Assembly: GCA_036362985.1 (NCBI GenBank) | Contig: JAYGXS010000001.1 | Span: forward strand, 15,117,837-15,181,836 | Source of the DNA: Ligula intestinalis | Lineage: Eukaryota > Platyhelminthes > Cestoda > Diphyllobothriidea > Diphyllobothriidae | Length of the DNA: 64,000 nt | Direction: 5' to 3' | Part shown: one piece after another, positions 11,771 through 22,750 of the stretch | How the letters are laid out: each line of letters begins with the position of its first letter | How positions within the stretch are numbered: position 1 is the first letter of the stretch | Notes under the pieces: generated by a model | The model's input: the letters and a program-made list of their open reading frames with translations, nothing else | What the model was told of the DNA's origin: nothing | Databases searched by the model: none | Position numbers and translations under genes: made by a program

Positions 11771-13351
11771 TCATTTTGATTGCTTTGGTGGAAACTTTTC
11801 TCTTAAAGCTCCCCTAAAGTTCTTTATCACAGTGTCAAAATTCTCCACATCAAAACCTTGTTGTCGATGCCCCGTTTCGAGTACGGCCAATGCCGTCCTG
11901 ATTTCTTTTGATGAGACTGAGGGCTCGACTTCTTCGTCTTCCTCTTCAGACTCTTCTTCCTGCTCGTCTGGTACCTTCTTGGCATCTGCAACTGCTTCGG
12001 CGAATTCGCTTGTCACCTCCTCCAGTGTTGCCTCCTCGGCGACTTCGGCATCGTCGTCGATTGAAAACCACTCTAGAAAACTCTCGATCCTGTCCTCTGT
12101 CACGTCTTCTGGGATCGGAATCGCGACTTCATTCTCTGCAACTTCCTCTTCAGAGGTGACGAAGCCCCCTTTCCTCCAGCAATTTACGATTGTCTCCGAC
12201 TTCGCCTTTTTCCACGAAGTGCTCAACATCTCCATGGCCTGAAGAACGTCAATCTTCTTCACAACGTTGTGAGCCAAACGCATGCCAGTCTCATCGTCTT
12301 TCACTAGGTCTTGAGTGATCAGCAAAATCTCTCGCCGGATCGCGGTCCGAAAGAAGGCTTTAAGAGATCGAATGATGCCCTGATCACAGGGTTGCAGAAC
12401 TGAAGTTGTGTTGGGTGGCAAAAATCGAAGTGTGATGTTCTTCAGTCCTTCGACTCGAGTGTGGGCACTGCAGTTATCTGCCAAGAGAAGGATCTTGCGC
12501 GAGGTCAAGTTCTCGTAAGAAATTTTCCCACAGCCCAGGCGTCATCCATGCGTTCTTCCCGAATGCGTAATGCACTCGCGATGGAATTTTCTTTCCTTTT
12601 AAGCACCTTGGCTGCTTTGATTTCCCGATCACAAGAAGCGGCAGTTTTTCTTTTTCCAGACTGCACGTAACCAGAGCGGTGATTCTGTCCTTCGCCGTTT
12701 TGAATCCCTTTGCCGACTTCTTTGACTTCTGGGTCAGGTACGTTGAGTCTGGAAGTGCCCGAAAATAAATTGCTGTCTCGTCAGTGTTGAAGACATCCTT
12801 GGGTTGAAACTGCTTCAACAGGTCAGGCCAATCTTTCTTGAGAAAATAATCAGCTCTGGAGATGTCGGCTTCTGCTGCCTCACCACACAGAGTCGCAAAG
12901 ACGAGTCCATTCCTCTTCTTCCACCTCGCAAACCACCCTACGGTGGGAGTAAAGTTTACTCCCGCTACTTCTGCGATTTTCGCAGCCTTCTCCATAAGCA
13001 GCGGACCATTGAGAGGGATGTTACGATCGTGGGCCCAATGATAAAACTGCAAAAGTGCTGCCTCGATATCCTTGTCCTTTCCATATCTCTTGCGTTTCTG
13101 TGCAGGGCCTTGTTCATCTTCTGAAGCCTCACGACGAAGTTCCTCCTTTTTTTCACCAATTTTCCCAACATCGACTTGGAAACTCCAAGCTGGTCGGCTG
13201 CCTCTCGAAGACCAATTCGGGGTGACTGCTTGTTAAGGTCATGGAACTTGTCCACAACATCCAGTTTCTCTGTTGGTGTTCGGTCCTTTCGCTTCCCCAT
13301 CTGGGAAAGAAGGGAAAAAAAGATTGCAGAAGTCGAAGAACGACAGTCCAA
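11771..13351 (-). pseudogene. Tigger/pogo transposase, DDE family, two frameshifts
   Basis: The N-terminal part (13351 leftward: MGKRKDRTPTEKLDVVDKF..) is a psq/CENP-B-type helix-turn-helix ending GVSKSMLGKLV. A second HTH follows (LLQFYHWAHDRNIPLNGPLL..GWFARWKKRNGL). The catalytic triad residues are visible in FNTDETAIYF, LLLADNCSAH and PPNTTSVLQPCDQGI, the usual DD-D arrangement. A long acidic C-terminal tail (EEESEEEDEEVEP) follows. The frame changes twice: near 13147-13153 at a T7 homopolymer (A7 in the coding sense) and near 12500 just before the second Asp. Otherwise the protein is uninterrupted, so this is a young copy. Either shift could be a sequencing error. Confidence 0.88.
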
Positions 13352-13727
13352 AGCACTTCACTTTCTCGCGATAAGCCTCCATACGTACACAACCACAGGC
13401 AAACCAACAGAAAAGCTTTGTGTGCTGTTCATCTTAAGCAAAACTTTCAGAACAAGACGCGGAAATTTCCCGCCGCGGGCGATTTGGACTGGATTTTTTA
13501 CAAAATCTGTGGAAAAGCAGATAAAGGAGACAAGGGTGAGGATACGGGGGCAGGGCAGGGGGAGTGGGAATAGCCTAGATGACGTATTGGCGGCCTCCTT
13601 CGACAACTGCACCTCCCAACTGTGGCAAACAGGACGCGGGAATTCCCCGGCGCGGGCGATTCAGACTGGATTTTTGAAAAAATCTGTGGGTCGACCGACC
13701 GGTTGACAGCTTGGTGCTGTCAAAATT

Positions 13728-13847
13728 AAGCGGTGGTTGTCCAGATTAACCGGAGGATTTTACTATGGAGAAATTCCGTTCCTGGCCAACTGTCCACATT
13801 AAGCGGTTGTCCACATTAACCACGTCCACATTTACCGGACTCCACTG
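13728..13847 (-). repeat. Tigger right TIR and subterminal repeats
   Basis: Ends CCGGACTCCACTG followed by TA (13848-13849). Contains three or four copies of a GTCCACATTAA(G/C)CGG-type motif, a denser set than at the left end. Confidence 0.88.
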
Positions 13848-13895
13848 TATTACATTGCGACTGGAATGCTTTTCTTATCTAAGTAGGCCATTTAA

Positions 13896-14215
13896 AGGCT
13901 ATATCACTGCAAATATACAAAACCTCCTGGCAACTACGCAATGGAAAACTTTCTAAGGTAGGCAAAATGCTTGTAAGTGATTTACCAGATTTTCCTAGTG
14001 GAAAAATTGTAAAAACGGGTGTATGAGGATGACGATGAAGATTTGAAATGATACAACTCACTTAGATCCTTTACGGTCCTAGCCGGCAGTAGTCAAGCAG
14101 TCGATTTGCCAAAGGATGACTCCGTGAAGACCGGGATCCAAGTTCACTAGGCCACGATTATAAAAATTGAGGGAAATCTCGTTTGCAAATTTTTGCTGGA
14201 TTTTCCTGAGCCCGA
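13896..14215 (-). repeat. Second copy of the gypsy leader region
   Basis: Matches 21181-21501, the stretch between gag and the 5' LTR of the gypsy element, over about 320 bp (for example AATGGAAAACTTTCTAAGGTA, GGTCCTAGCCGGCAGTAGTC, TTGAGGGAAATCTCGTTTGC). The match stops at CGAGAAT, exactly where the LTR begins in the other copy; here LINE-A sequence starts instead. Confidence 0.8.
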
Positions 14216-14216
14216 G

Positions 14217-14243
14217 AATAAATAAATAAATAAATAAATAAAT
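14217..14243. repeat. (AAAT)n microsatellite, LINE-A tail
   Basis: About six and a half AAAT units at the 3' end of the minus-strand LINE-A copy. This is the simple-repeat tail usual for such elements. Confidence 0.9.
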
Positions 14244-14799
14244 TTTATATTTTAGGCCCGGAGGGCCTCGTCATTGCTAACTTAGTGCTGTGGAAAAATA
14301 AATACACAGTTGATAAATGCTACTCTCCATGAAACCACCACATAGACAGCGGGAGCGATTAGTAGTGTTGGTAGATAAATTCAGATTCACCAACATATCG
14401 TCGTTTTAAAATAGTAGTCAACGCATGGTGAACTAAGAAGGAAGCAGTGAAAAAAAATCATATAATAGCAGAGGCTGTCTTTCACCATTGTTACACCGCC
14501 CGACTGGCTTCATGATCAAACATCAGGGAGGTGAGACCGGAGGAGGCCGTCGCGGAAAACAGAGTCAGGAAGATGAGGGGATGGCAGAGGTCACCTGATC
14601 ATCAACGAAACGTCCGAGATGTGACCTTGTAGATTGCGGAGTTTAGCGACGAGCTGGCGAAAATAGCAGAACCGCCACGAGCATGACTAAGGACCATAAA
14701 GCCTATCGTCAGGGTTGTAAAACGGAGAATGGAGAAAACGGTAATGATGACTGGACAGAGCAGTGGACGAAACATCGTTGCAAATATCACTCAAAGGAG

Positions 14800-16846
14800 G
14801 AAGAAATAGACATGTTTGGAAAAATATTTGATCTAAACATAACCACCTCAGATACCAGGGGGACCCTTTTTAAAGTCCAAAAGTTGTGTGTTTGGGAAGG
14901 AGACGGATAACAAGACTTTATATCTTCCAAAGTTAAGTGTTTGCGTAATTTGACATTTAAAACTGTTAAGATCGACGACAGCCTAATTTCGAGGGGAATA
15001 TTATTCCAGAGGAAGGCATATTTGGAGGCAAAGAAGCGAGAATGGTTCGAAGTGGAGCTTAAGGGGGGTGCAATTATCCTGGAGGAATTACGGGTGGCAT
15101 AAGGTCTATCTGCGGGAATTAGAGCGTTGATTCGTGGAAGGTTAGGGGTAGAGTTAACGCGAAAGAGGAAACAGAGGCCCGCTTCGAGTCTTCTGACCCA
15201 AAGAAATGTCATGCTCGCTAACTGACATCTCTCCGTATAAGAGTGGATCGAGGAAGAGCGAATATTTTTCGAGTAAATACCCTCTGTACATTTCCATCTT
15301 ATTGCGGTCCGAAATATTCATTAGACCAAAGAGGAGACAGCAGTATTCTAGGATGGGCAGAACATACATGCGATAAAGTTTTAACTTAATTTCCAGCAGG
15401 AAGAAATTGTGTGATATAAAACCACATATCTGTGCAGCCTTCGCAGATATTCGATCTGCATGAGGCGACAATGCTAGTTTAGTTGTGTAGCTTAGACCTA
15501 AGTCTTTTATAGTGGATCGTTCTAAAAGTGGAGTATTTTGAAAGACTAGGGGACGAGGAAGCTTGGCGGGACCAAAACACATGAAACTACACTTGGATGG
15601 AGAGAATTCCATCTGCGAGGTAGCACTCCAACGTGAGAGTGTAAGTAGGTCCGCATTTATTTTATCAACGCATATACTTGCCGTGTCCTAAGAAAACGAG
15701 TATATGCATTTGAGGTCGTCTGCATAAATGAGATTGTGTGAATTTTTTAGAACAGTCGAAATTTCGTTTATGTGTAGAATTAAGAGTAAAGAACCCAACA
15801 CAGTGCTTTGAAAAACGCCACTCGTGATCAGCTGAGAAGTGGAGTAACTATTGCCTACTAGGACCTTCTGGCTGCGGTTGGACAAGTAGGAACCGATGAA
15901 GTCGAGGAGAGGGGGACGGATGCCAATGGCTTCCAATTTTACTAGAAGCCGTCTGTGTGGTACCTTGTCGAAGGCTTTGCTCAGGTCAAAATAGATAACA
16001 ACCACGGATTGCTGCTCGTTACGGAGGGAAGTGACGTGGTTAAGAAAAGCTAAATGACACATCTCGCATGATCTTCCGGGTAGAAAACCATGCTGCGAGT
16101 CACTTAAAAGCTTATTTTTTAGGCAAAAATCGAGAATTTGATTAAAAATTATCTTCTCCGGAAGTTTAGCTAGGGCCGGGGTTTTATGAACACCGCGGTA
16201 GTTATTTATGTCTGAACGAGATCCTGATTTAAAGACTGGAAGAATAATTGATGTCTTCCAAGTGTCAGGAAAGTAACCATTTAGGAGATAGACTGAAAAT
16301 ATATGGCTAAATAATTTGGGAAAGGTTGACACTCTTTTGATAACTGAATTGGCGATACCATCAGTTCCGGAAGAGTGTGAGTTTTTAGACAAATTATCTG
16401 CTTACGAATTAATTCGATGGAGAAATCAATGTTTCCAAGAGTATTGTCTGAGTATGGTTGAAACGACGGGACCGGTTCGGATTCTGTCGTAAAATGCTTC
16501 ACAAAGAAAGCATTGAATAATTCAGCCTTATCAGACTCATCTAGTACAAATGTTTTGTTTTCATTAAGCAATGGGGGTATTTCAATTCCTCGTTTTGCGG
16601 AGGCCCTACGAAGAAACAGTTGTGCGACCGATTTTGCAGAGATTGACTAGCTCAGGGCCCAAGATTCCCTGTGCGGGTCACGTGCAAGACGAATCTTTGA
16701 CACTAATTCGAAGATCTCTGCGATCCTTAGATGCACAGACAGCGAACTAGTAGATCTATCTTTCAGCTGCCTCCTCAATTTATTTAGTCTGGGCAAAAGA
16801 AAATGAGGGACGGTCGTTTTTGGTGCGTAGGGTTTCACAATGTTAG
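14800..16846 (-). pseudogene. LINE-A reverse transcriptase (second copy)
   Basis: Motifs in order on the minus strand: linker PHFLLPRLNKLRRQLKDRS, WKTSIILPVFKSGSR, NNYRGVHKTPALAKLPEKI, QHGFLPGRSCEMCHL, YFDLSKAFDKVPHRRL, SGVFQSTVLGSLL (the usual QGSVLGPLL altered), YADD near 15715, RMYVLPILEYCCLLF and KYAFLWNNIPLEIRLSS. Frames change near 15680, 15600, 15210 and 16280, so it is defunct. It supplies the region missing from the first copy and shows that copy lost everything between the endonuclease and motif A. Confidence 0.8.
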
Positions 16847-17048
16847 TGATCACCAAAGAGGTGTCGTTGAAGGGCAAAACACATAAACAGCGGCAGGGGA
16901 GGAGAGAATTGAGCTGTGAAGAGCATTTAGCAGGACAGTTGCTGGCACGCGTCAAAACCGAAAGTGTGCTTGTGTGTTATATTCGAGTTTACACAAAATT
17001 GGTTATTGACAAATTTAAACAACGCACAAGTTGAGCCAAGAGCCCACA
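16847..17048 (-). repeat. Gypsy 3' LTR (left copy)
   Basis: 202 bp. On the minus strand it starts TGTGGGCTCTTGGCTCAAC and ends GGTGATCA. Pairs with 21502-21701. It is also followed, after a LINE-A insertion, by a second leader copy, so it may also be the 5' LTR of a tandem partner. Confidence 0.88.
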
Positions 17049-17111
17049 TAACTCCCCCACCAGAGCGTTGGTGGGTTACAAACGCTCGACAAAGGAGGAT
17101 GTACAAAAAGC

Positions 17112-17612
17112 TTAAACAACAAAGTCTCGCAAGTTGGTAGGAAAACGAACATGTCTACCAGTACGAGTGGAAGGTGGGGAAGGAGTGGGAGGGGGGGAGA
17201 GAGAGGTGGGGGTATGTTCGGGTAGGGAGGGTGGCGGTGGGCTGGGACCAGCAGGTGGAGTGCAGGGTGAAGGTGCCGTGGAAGTGGACTGACCAGTTGT
17301 TGGTGTCATGCATTCAACGTAGGCCGGCTTCATTCTGTCGATGGAGACCGTATCAGTAGCATCAGCCCTTTGAATGACGAAATATTTGTCCGTCCGTTCA
17401 AGCACTTTGAAGGGACTATTGTATGGTGGGCAAAGGGGCCTGCTAAGTGCGTCATGCCGGACAAATACGAATGGGGTTGTATGCAAGTCGTCATGCAAAA
17501 AAACGCGTCGAGGTGTCGCGCGTGTGGGCGTTGGGCGCAAGGCGGCCATGCGTCGCTGCAGCTGTTGAACGAAGGTGTTCGTGGCGTCAGGGGCGACGGA
17601 GGAAAACTGCAC
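17112..17612 (-). pseudogene. Gypsy integrase C-terminal region
   Basis: Reads HTTPFVFVRHDALSRPLCPP, YNSPFKVLERTDKYFVIQR and VSIDRMKPAYVE, the typical C-terminal module of gypsy integrases (family knowledge), followed by a Pro/Ser/Thr-rich tail ending GRHVRFPTNLRDFVV. Separated from the core by a frame change near 17610-17745. Confidence 0.78.
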
Positions 17613-17744
17613 GAGCTCACTAGGTAAACGGAAGGATGTGCCGTAAACAAAATCGGTGGCAGTGCATTGAATGTCTTCCTTAACAGCTGAGCGAATGCCG
17701 AGGAGGACGAACGACAGGTTGTCGCTCCAGTTGTGCGGGGCAGG

Positions 17745-18764
17745 TTAAGACATCAACGCGGACTTCAACTGACAGTGAAGGCGTTCCACGAGGCCGCTTG
17801 ATGCTGGGTGATAGGCAGTGGTGGTGCTATGCGAGCACCAGAGCAGTTTGGTGAACTCACAGTAGAGTGCAGATGTAAACTGACATCCGTGGTCAGTGGT
17901 GAGTGTAGCTGGAACACCGAAGTTGGCTATCCAGTGCGTAAGGAAAACCATGGCAACATTCTCTGCTGAGGTATCCGAGATGGGAACGGCGATGGGCCAT
18001 CGTGTGAAACGATCGACAGCAGTCAAAATGTGCGTGAAACCGCGAGATGGGGGTAACGGTCCAACTAAATCCATGTGGACGTGTTGAAAACGGGCGTCGG
18101 GAACCGTGAACGTGCTGGGAGGTGAAACGGTGTGTCGCTGGACCTTATTCTTTTGACAGGCTAAGCACTGCCTGGTCCAGGTAGCAATGTCGGTGAGTTT
18201 GCGGCCGGCACGAACACCGGGGTGGGATAGCGAATGGAAGTGGTCGAAAGCAATATTCCGGTTGAATTTGGGTACTACAGGACGAGGGGTACCTGTAGAA
18301 AAATCACACACGATAGAGCCTGGTGCCGCGGGGAGGGGAGCCTCACGCAGCTGAAACACAGAAGACACAAGCATTTCAATGATGGAATCATCAAGCGCCT
18401 GCGCTTCCGCAAGCTTCGCCAGGTCTAACGTGGTGATAACAGCGTTGACCTCTGGACGGGACAAGACATCAGCAACGACATTCTCATTACCACGGACATA
18501 GCGTATGTCTGAGGTGAATTTAGATATGTAGTCAAGGTGACGTACTTCACGCAGTGAATATCGATCTGGCATAGCTTTGAGGGCGTAAGTGAGAGGTTTG
18601 TGATCTGTGGGGACCTGGAAATCTCTCCCCTCGAGCAGGTGGCGAAAATGTTGGATGGCCAGGTAAATGGCGAGAAGTTCACGCGAGAAAGTACTATAGC
18701 AAGTCTGCGCCGACTGTAGCTTCTGGGCGAAGAAGGCTACCGGCTGCAACTGTCCGTGGACCTG
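17745..18764 (-). pseudogene. Gypsy RNase H and integrase core
   Basis: A long uninterrupted reading (334 codons). RNase H shows FFAQKLQSAQTCYSTFSRELLA and PTDHKPLTYALKA, then RHLDYISKFTSDIRYVRG and NVVADVLSRPE. Integrase follows with the HHCC zinc-binding region (HSLSHPGV, CLACQKNKV) and the DDE residues in QHVHMDLVGPLPP, TTDHGCQFTS and SGLVERLHCQLKSAL. The best-preserved part of the element, with every catalytic residue of the integrase core visible. It starts just after a stop at about 18765. Confidence 0.85.
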
Positions 18765-19739
18765 TTAATGCAGAACTGCGCCGACGGCAATGTTTGAGGC
18801 ATCGGTAGTCAGAATAAGCTGTGCATCAGCATCGGTGCTCAGATGATGAAGCAGGGTGACATCCGCGAAAGCTTTCTTGGCTGCCTCGAAAGCTTCAAGA
18901 GCACTGGGTGAAAGTTGAAGCGACTTAGTCTTTGACTTTAAAAGATCCGTCAAAGGTGCCAGGGTGGCGGCGCAAATTTTGGTATGTAACGCCGGTAGTA
19001 CTTGATTAGGCCGATGAAACGGCGGAGCTGAGTTATGGACTTTGGGGCTGGAAAAGACAACACGTTTTGCACCTTCTCTGGGAGGGGTGTGATCCCATGT
19101 TGATAAAGATGATGGCCAAGAAAATCCAGAGAACTGACGCCAAAAAGACACTTATCGACGTTTAGCTGTAGACCATTACGTTGAAAACGATCGAAAACTT
19201 GGCGTAAGTGTTCAACGTGTTCCTCTGGTGGCGAGCTTGCGACAAGGATGTCGGCGATTTACACGAACGTGAAGGAGAGACCGCAAAGAATTTCATCGAC
19301 AAATGCTGTGGGAAAAGTCATGAATATGGAAAATCAGGTACCGGTCCGGGACTGTAGCTCGAATGAGAGCGCGATAATCACCGCATGTCAGCCAATCATC
19401 GGATGACATTTTGGGGACCATGTGCAGTGGTAAAGCCCATGGACTGGACGAAGGACGGATAATCCCCAAATTCAACATGTGCTTGAATTCATTCTTCGTG
19501 ATTTGCAGCTTCTCAGGATGAAGCCTACGCGGATGAGCATGGACCGGTCTGTCGGTGGTAGTGATATGTTGGCGAACGGAATGTTGAACCGGTTCCGTAA
19601 ACTGACAAGGCTTAGAGAGGGATGGATAATCTCTCAAGATGTCAGAAAATGACGGGCTTGGCATGGCCAAGTGGATGCCAGCGGATTGCTCAGGTGAAAA
19701 TACCCCGACAGTAAACAGCTGAGTCGTACGATCTAGCAA
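18765..19739 (-). pseudogene. Gypsy reverse transcriptase, active-site box mutated
   Basis: Contains [37 protein letters not shown] and [19 protein letters not shown] (motifs 1-3), then after a frame change the palm box near 19250-19265, where the usual YIDD reads stop-I-A-D. It continues with NVDKCLFGVSSLDFLGHHL, RFIGLIKYYRRYIP and KAFADVTLLHHLSTDADAQL in shifted frames. Loss of the first catalytic Tyr/Asp positions and several frameshifts mean no RT activity. Confidence 0.78.
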
Positions 19740-19859
19740 TTTCTGATGTTTAAGGTCAACTTTGAGGCCGAAGTGTGACAGGAAATCCGCTCCAATGATA
19801 GGTGACTGGACGTCGGCCTGGAAGAAGACCCATTGAAAGCGGCGACACAGCCCGAGGTT

Positions 19860-20069
19860 TTAAGTTAGGGACGGTTGACCGAAGGTGGCGATAGAAGGGT
19901 TGTTCACAGCTTGCAGTGTAAACTGCGATGGCTGGATATAATAACGACGAAAGGGCGGTAAAACACTAACCTCTGGGCCTGTATCGATCAAGAAATGGAA
20001 CCCTGTGGACTTGTCAGTCACGTAAAACAAGCGACTGTGTCGCGAGTGGCCAGCACCAGTCGCCGCCAT
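19860..20069 (-). pseudogene. Gypsy aspartic protease domain
   Basis: Contains FHFLIDTGPEVSVLPP, the retropepsin active-site motif (DTG), preceded by SRLFYVTDKSTG. In the family this domain processes the polyprotein. The reading is short, runs into a stop, and the RT continues in another frame. Confidence 0.75.
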
Positions 20070-20491
20070 TACTGGCTGGCGGCGCCGTTTCCCGAACGCG
20101 AACGCCTAGCATAAGAACAAGGCGGGACGGATTTAACAGCATCCGGGCCGAAAGTTTGGTGGTACCAGCAGACCTTGTCGTCTGCACGTTCTTTTGAGTG
20201 AGAACGGTTGCGGCTTGCAGAAGGACGACCGGTTTGATGCCGGTTGAGTGTGGAACACATCGTGCTCACTTAAGAGCACAATAACCAAACAGTATCTTTA
20301 AGATCCTACATGTCGTCATCTCTGTTGTCTATAAAGTCTCGAATCGGTTGAGAAGGTGAAGAAGACCACGGCGATGAGGTACCAAGCGATTTAGTGGACT
20401 TTTGCTGTGTACGTCTGTCAGGTTAATGGTCGGATCGTGAGGCCGAATCCTGGGAGATGGCGTGCTGGGGTACTGAGTTCGAGGCTTGGTT

Positions 20492-21105
20492 TTACAGCGT
20501 ACGAACTAGTACCGGGGTAACATTGTTGGATGCGGTCTGCGTGATCCGCGAGTTGGTCAGCGGAGCATCATCGTCAAGCAGGGCTAGTACCTGTTGCATT
20601 GGATGGGGTAATTTATCCATCAACATGCGACGGAAATTACAATCATTGAAGGTGCGACTTGCAAGCAGGTGACGCATGTGGCGCATTAAAGCAGAGGGGG
20701 TCCGGTCGCCAAGCTCGACGTTGTTGAGGAGTTGGCAAAGCTTGCTGTTGGCAGATTGTGCCATATGCTCGAGTATAGCCTTTTTAAGCTAGAATAGGGC
20801 TTGACTTTGGGGATGGGATCAAGGAAATCCTGAACGGCGAAAGCGATGTCGATGCACGACGTACGCGTAACGCGCACACTCGCCAGTAATCTGACGTGAG
20901 ACAAAAACAGCCTCGATCTGTTTGAACCAGACCGCCGGGTCACGCAATTCGTACGGGCGAAGCTTAATGGATATCTGAAAAGCCTGAGGCTCGTCCTGAC
21001 CAGGTGGTATACACGAGTAGTTAGAACCAGCATCATCTTCGTCGCAATCGTGAAGTTGGTGGTATCCGTTGCACATGTTGAAAAACGTATGAACGGCAGA
21101 GTCAA
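20492..21105 (-). pseudogene. Gypsy gag fragment
   Basis: Readings in two or three frames together give a capsid-like segment: KLRPYELRDPAVWFKQIEAVF in one frame, then AQSANSKLCQLLNNVELGDR, TPSALMRHMRHLL and MDKLPHPMQQVLALL in another. The QLLxxxELGDRxPSxLMRHM and LPxxMQxxLA patterns are common in gypsy gags of flatworms and other invertebrates (family knowledge). Frame changes near 20790-20850 break it. A CCHC knuckle is not obvious downstream. Confidence 0.7.
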
Positions 21106-21501
21106 ACGGAAAAAACAGGTGAATGGAATAAATAATAAAACGTGGATGACAATAGGAACGGAGTCACCAAATTTGCAGAGGCTATATCACTAAAAATATA
21201 TAAAACGTCCTGGCAAATATGCAATGGAAAACTTTCTAAGGTATGCTAACTGCTAGTAAGTGATTTACAAGACTTTCCTAGTGGAAAAATTGTAAAAACG
21301 GGTATATGAGGATGATGATAAAGATTAGAAATGATACAACTCACTTAGATCCTTCCCGGTCCTAGCCGGCAGTAGTCAAGCAGTCGAATTGCCAAAGGAT
21401 GACTCCGTGAAAACCGGGATAGAAGTTCATTAGGCCACGATTGTGAAAATTGAGGGAAATCTCGTTTGCAATTTTTTGCTGGATTCTTCTGAGCTCGAGA
21501 A

Positions 21502-21701
21502 TGACCACCAAAGTGGTGTCGTTGAAGGGCAAAAAAATAAATAGCGGCAGGTGAGGAGATAATTGAGATGTGGAGAGTGTTTAGCAAGACAGTCGATGGC
21601 ACGCGTCAAAACCGAAAGTGTGCTTGTGTGTTACTTTCGAGTTTAAACAAATTTGTCATTGACAAATTTAAAAAACACACAAGTTGAGCCAAGAGCCCAC
21701 A
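21502..21701 (-). repeat. Gypsy 5' LTR (right copy)
   Basis: 200 bp, minus strand TGTGGGCTCTTGGCTCAAC to GGTGGTCA. Colinear with 16847-17048, with scattered substitutions and one or two small indels. Confidence 0.88.
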
Positions 21702-22640
21702 GCCAACACCTCCTTGGCAAAGCCTTCACTTCATCACTTCAGCGCTCAGAGAGTCTATCTTAAATTGCTGCCACAGCCACTTTCATGAGGTAGCCCTTCT
21801 CTGCTTTCCACGGATCACATTTCCACGGATCACATTTCCACGTAACACAGAGCAATTGGCCATTGTGAGCTACCTAGCGCACGTGTGAACTTTCCTTATC
21901 TCTCACACACACCGACTACCACCCGGACGCGATAATCATTCCTAAGTAACGTCCCCGCAATTCGACTCCCCGTCTTCCGTTAACCTTACCACTGAACCCA
22001 CCGACAGTTATTCATTAGCATTGCTTCCCTTCGGCCATTTGCTACTTGTAACTTCCACAAACTCGCCTTCACACAGGCTTATAACCAGCTGACAATAAAC
22101 GGCTTCCAATCAACCACCTAAGTGTGATCAAACCCACTACTGGCTGGCAGTAATCCGTACACACTTCAATCAGCTAGTCATTATATTTTAGGAAAAAAAT
22201 TGGCGTGCGCCTTTGAACTCCCCATTTGTCACATCAAAATCTCAAGAATTATAAACAATGTTGAAAACTTGAACCATAACGGTCGGTCATTCCAATATCC
22301 ACGTCGGTAGGCCTTCGACATGCACTTTTATGCAAACCCACTTATCCTCTCAAAACTTTATGTTTTCATCCACTCTGTGATGAAAAGATAAAGTTTTTGA
22401 GGGAAATTCGGGAGGAGTACTTTCAAAACAGCTCATTCTCCGTCTAACATTAGCTGGCTTGATCATAGATGCATATAGGCAGCTGCTACCAAAAAGAAAA
22501 ACCTGCAAACTTTTCAGAAGTCGTATTTTAATGAACTCTTTACAAATAAATAAAAAATATCGTCAGAATCACTGCACCTAAGCTGTTAAACAAAATCAAC
22601 CGCATTTGATAGAATCCGCCACTTGATAAATTTTGTTTGA
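21702..22640. other. No gene recognised; flank of gypsy element
   Basis: No coding, RNA or family-level repeat recognised apart from a 15-bp tandem repeat at 21809-21842. It is probably upstream of the PRDM9-like gene, so promoter sequence could lie here, but I see no specific motif. Confidence 0.4.
21809..21842. repeat. 15-bp tandem repeat (2.3 copies)
   Basis: TTCCACGGATCACAT is repeated twice, then TTCCACG. Minor local duplication. Confidence 0.85.
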
Positions 22641-22683
22641 ACATTCGTCCCGCGATAAGTCGTACGCACGCCATTTCCGCGAA

Positions 22684-22750
22684 ATGTCTCTGGTGGAAAA
22701 GCGTCGAGCAAGTGTTATCAGGAATCTACAGATCCTGAAGGATATGGGAG
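22684..22750 (+). CDS. Putative KRAB-like exon of PRDM9-like gene
   Basis: From an ATG at 22684 the reading MSLVEKRRASVIRNLQILKD ends at a possible donor (GGAG|GTTTGG). Read from further upstream in frame, HFREMSLVEKRR aligns with the end of the PRDM9 KRAB-related domain (pattern EM-x-x-x-EK-x-R, then RN-x-x-x-L-x-x-x-G). In vertebrate PRDM9 this domain is a protein-interaction module and sits just before the acidic EEWTP stretch, whose counterpart appears at 24696. I could not confirm the splice: this donor leaves phase 1, while the best downstream acceptors are phase 0. The exon may begin further 5' (open back to about 22630). Position and residue pattern support it, but confidence is modest. 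Confidence 0.4.

Larger units (their letters stand above)
11617..13847 (-). mobile_element. Tigger/pogo-type DNA transposon with TIRs and TA duplication
   Basis: The left end reads TA-CAGTGGAGTCCGGTTAATGT and the right end is its near-perfect inverse (ending CCGGACTCCACTG-TA), giving 2,231 bp between TA dinucleotides. Inside both ends are subterminal repeats of a GTCCACATTAA(G/C)CGGTT motif, several copies each, likely transposase binding sites. Between the transposase and the right TIR, two related segments containing CGCGGGCGATT..GACTGGATTTTT (about 13462 and 13635) form a direct repeat. The terminal CAGTGGAGTC is also found on known Tigger-like elements (family knowledge). Confidence 0.9.
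14216..16846 (-). mobile_element. LINE-A second copy, 3' end to mid-linker
   Basis: Minus-strand LINE of the same family as 112-1820. On its own strand it runs from the linker at 16846 through RT to a 3' UTR and an (AAAT)n tail at 14217-14243. The 3' UTR part includes the conserved GGCCCGGAGGGCCTCGTCATTGC near 14260. The 5' end abuts an LTR of the gypsy family at 16847, not an upstream LINE sequence. Confidence 0.78.
16847..21701 (-). mobile_element. Ty3/gypsy-like LTR retrotransposon, two LTRs
   Basis: On the minus strand the order is 5' LTR (21701-21502), leader (21501-21110), gag, protease, RT, RNase H, integrase and 3' LTR (17048-16847), about 4.86 kb. A purine-rich tract (GGTGGGGGAGTTA) sits immediately before the 3' LTR, as expected for a polypurine primer. 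The LTRs begin TGTGGGCTC and end with CA, are about 200 bp and look about 85-90 % identical by eye, suggesting an old insertion. I could not find a target duplication. Frames are broken in gag and RT. Confidence 0.88.
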
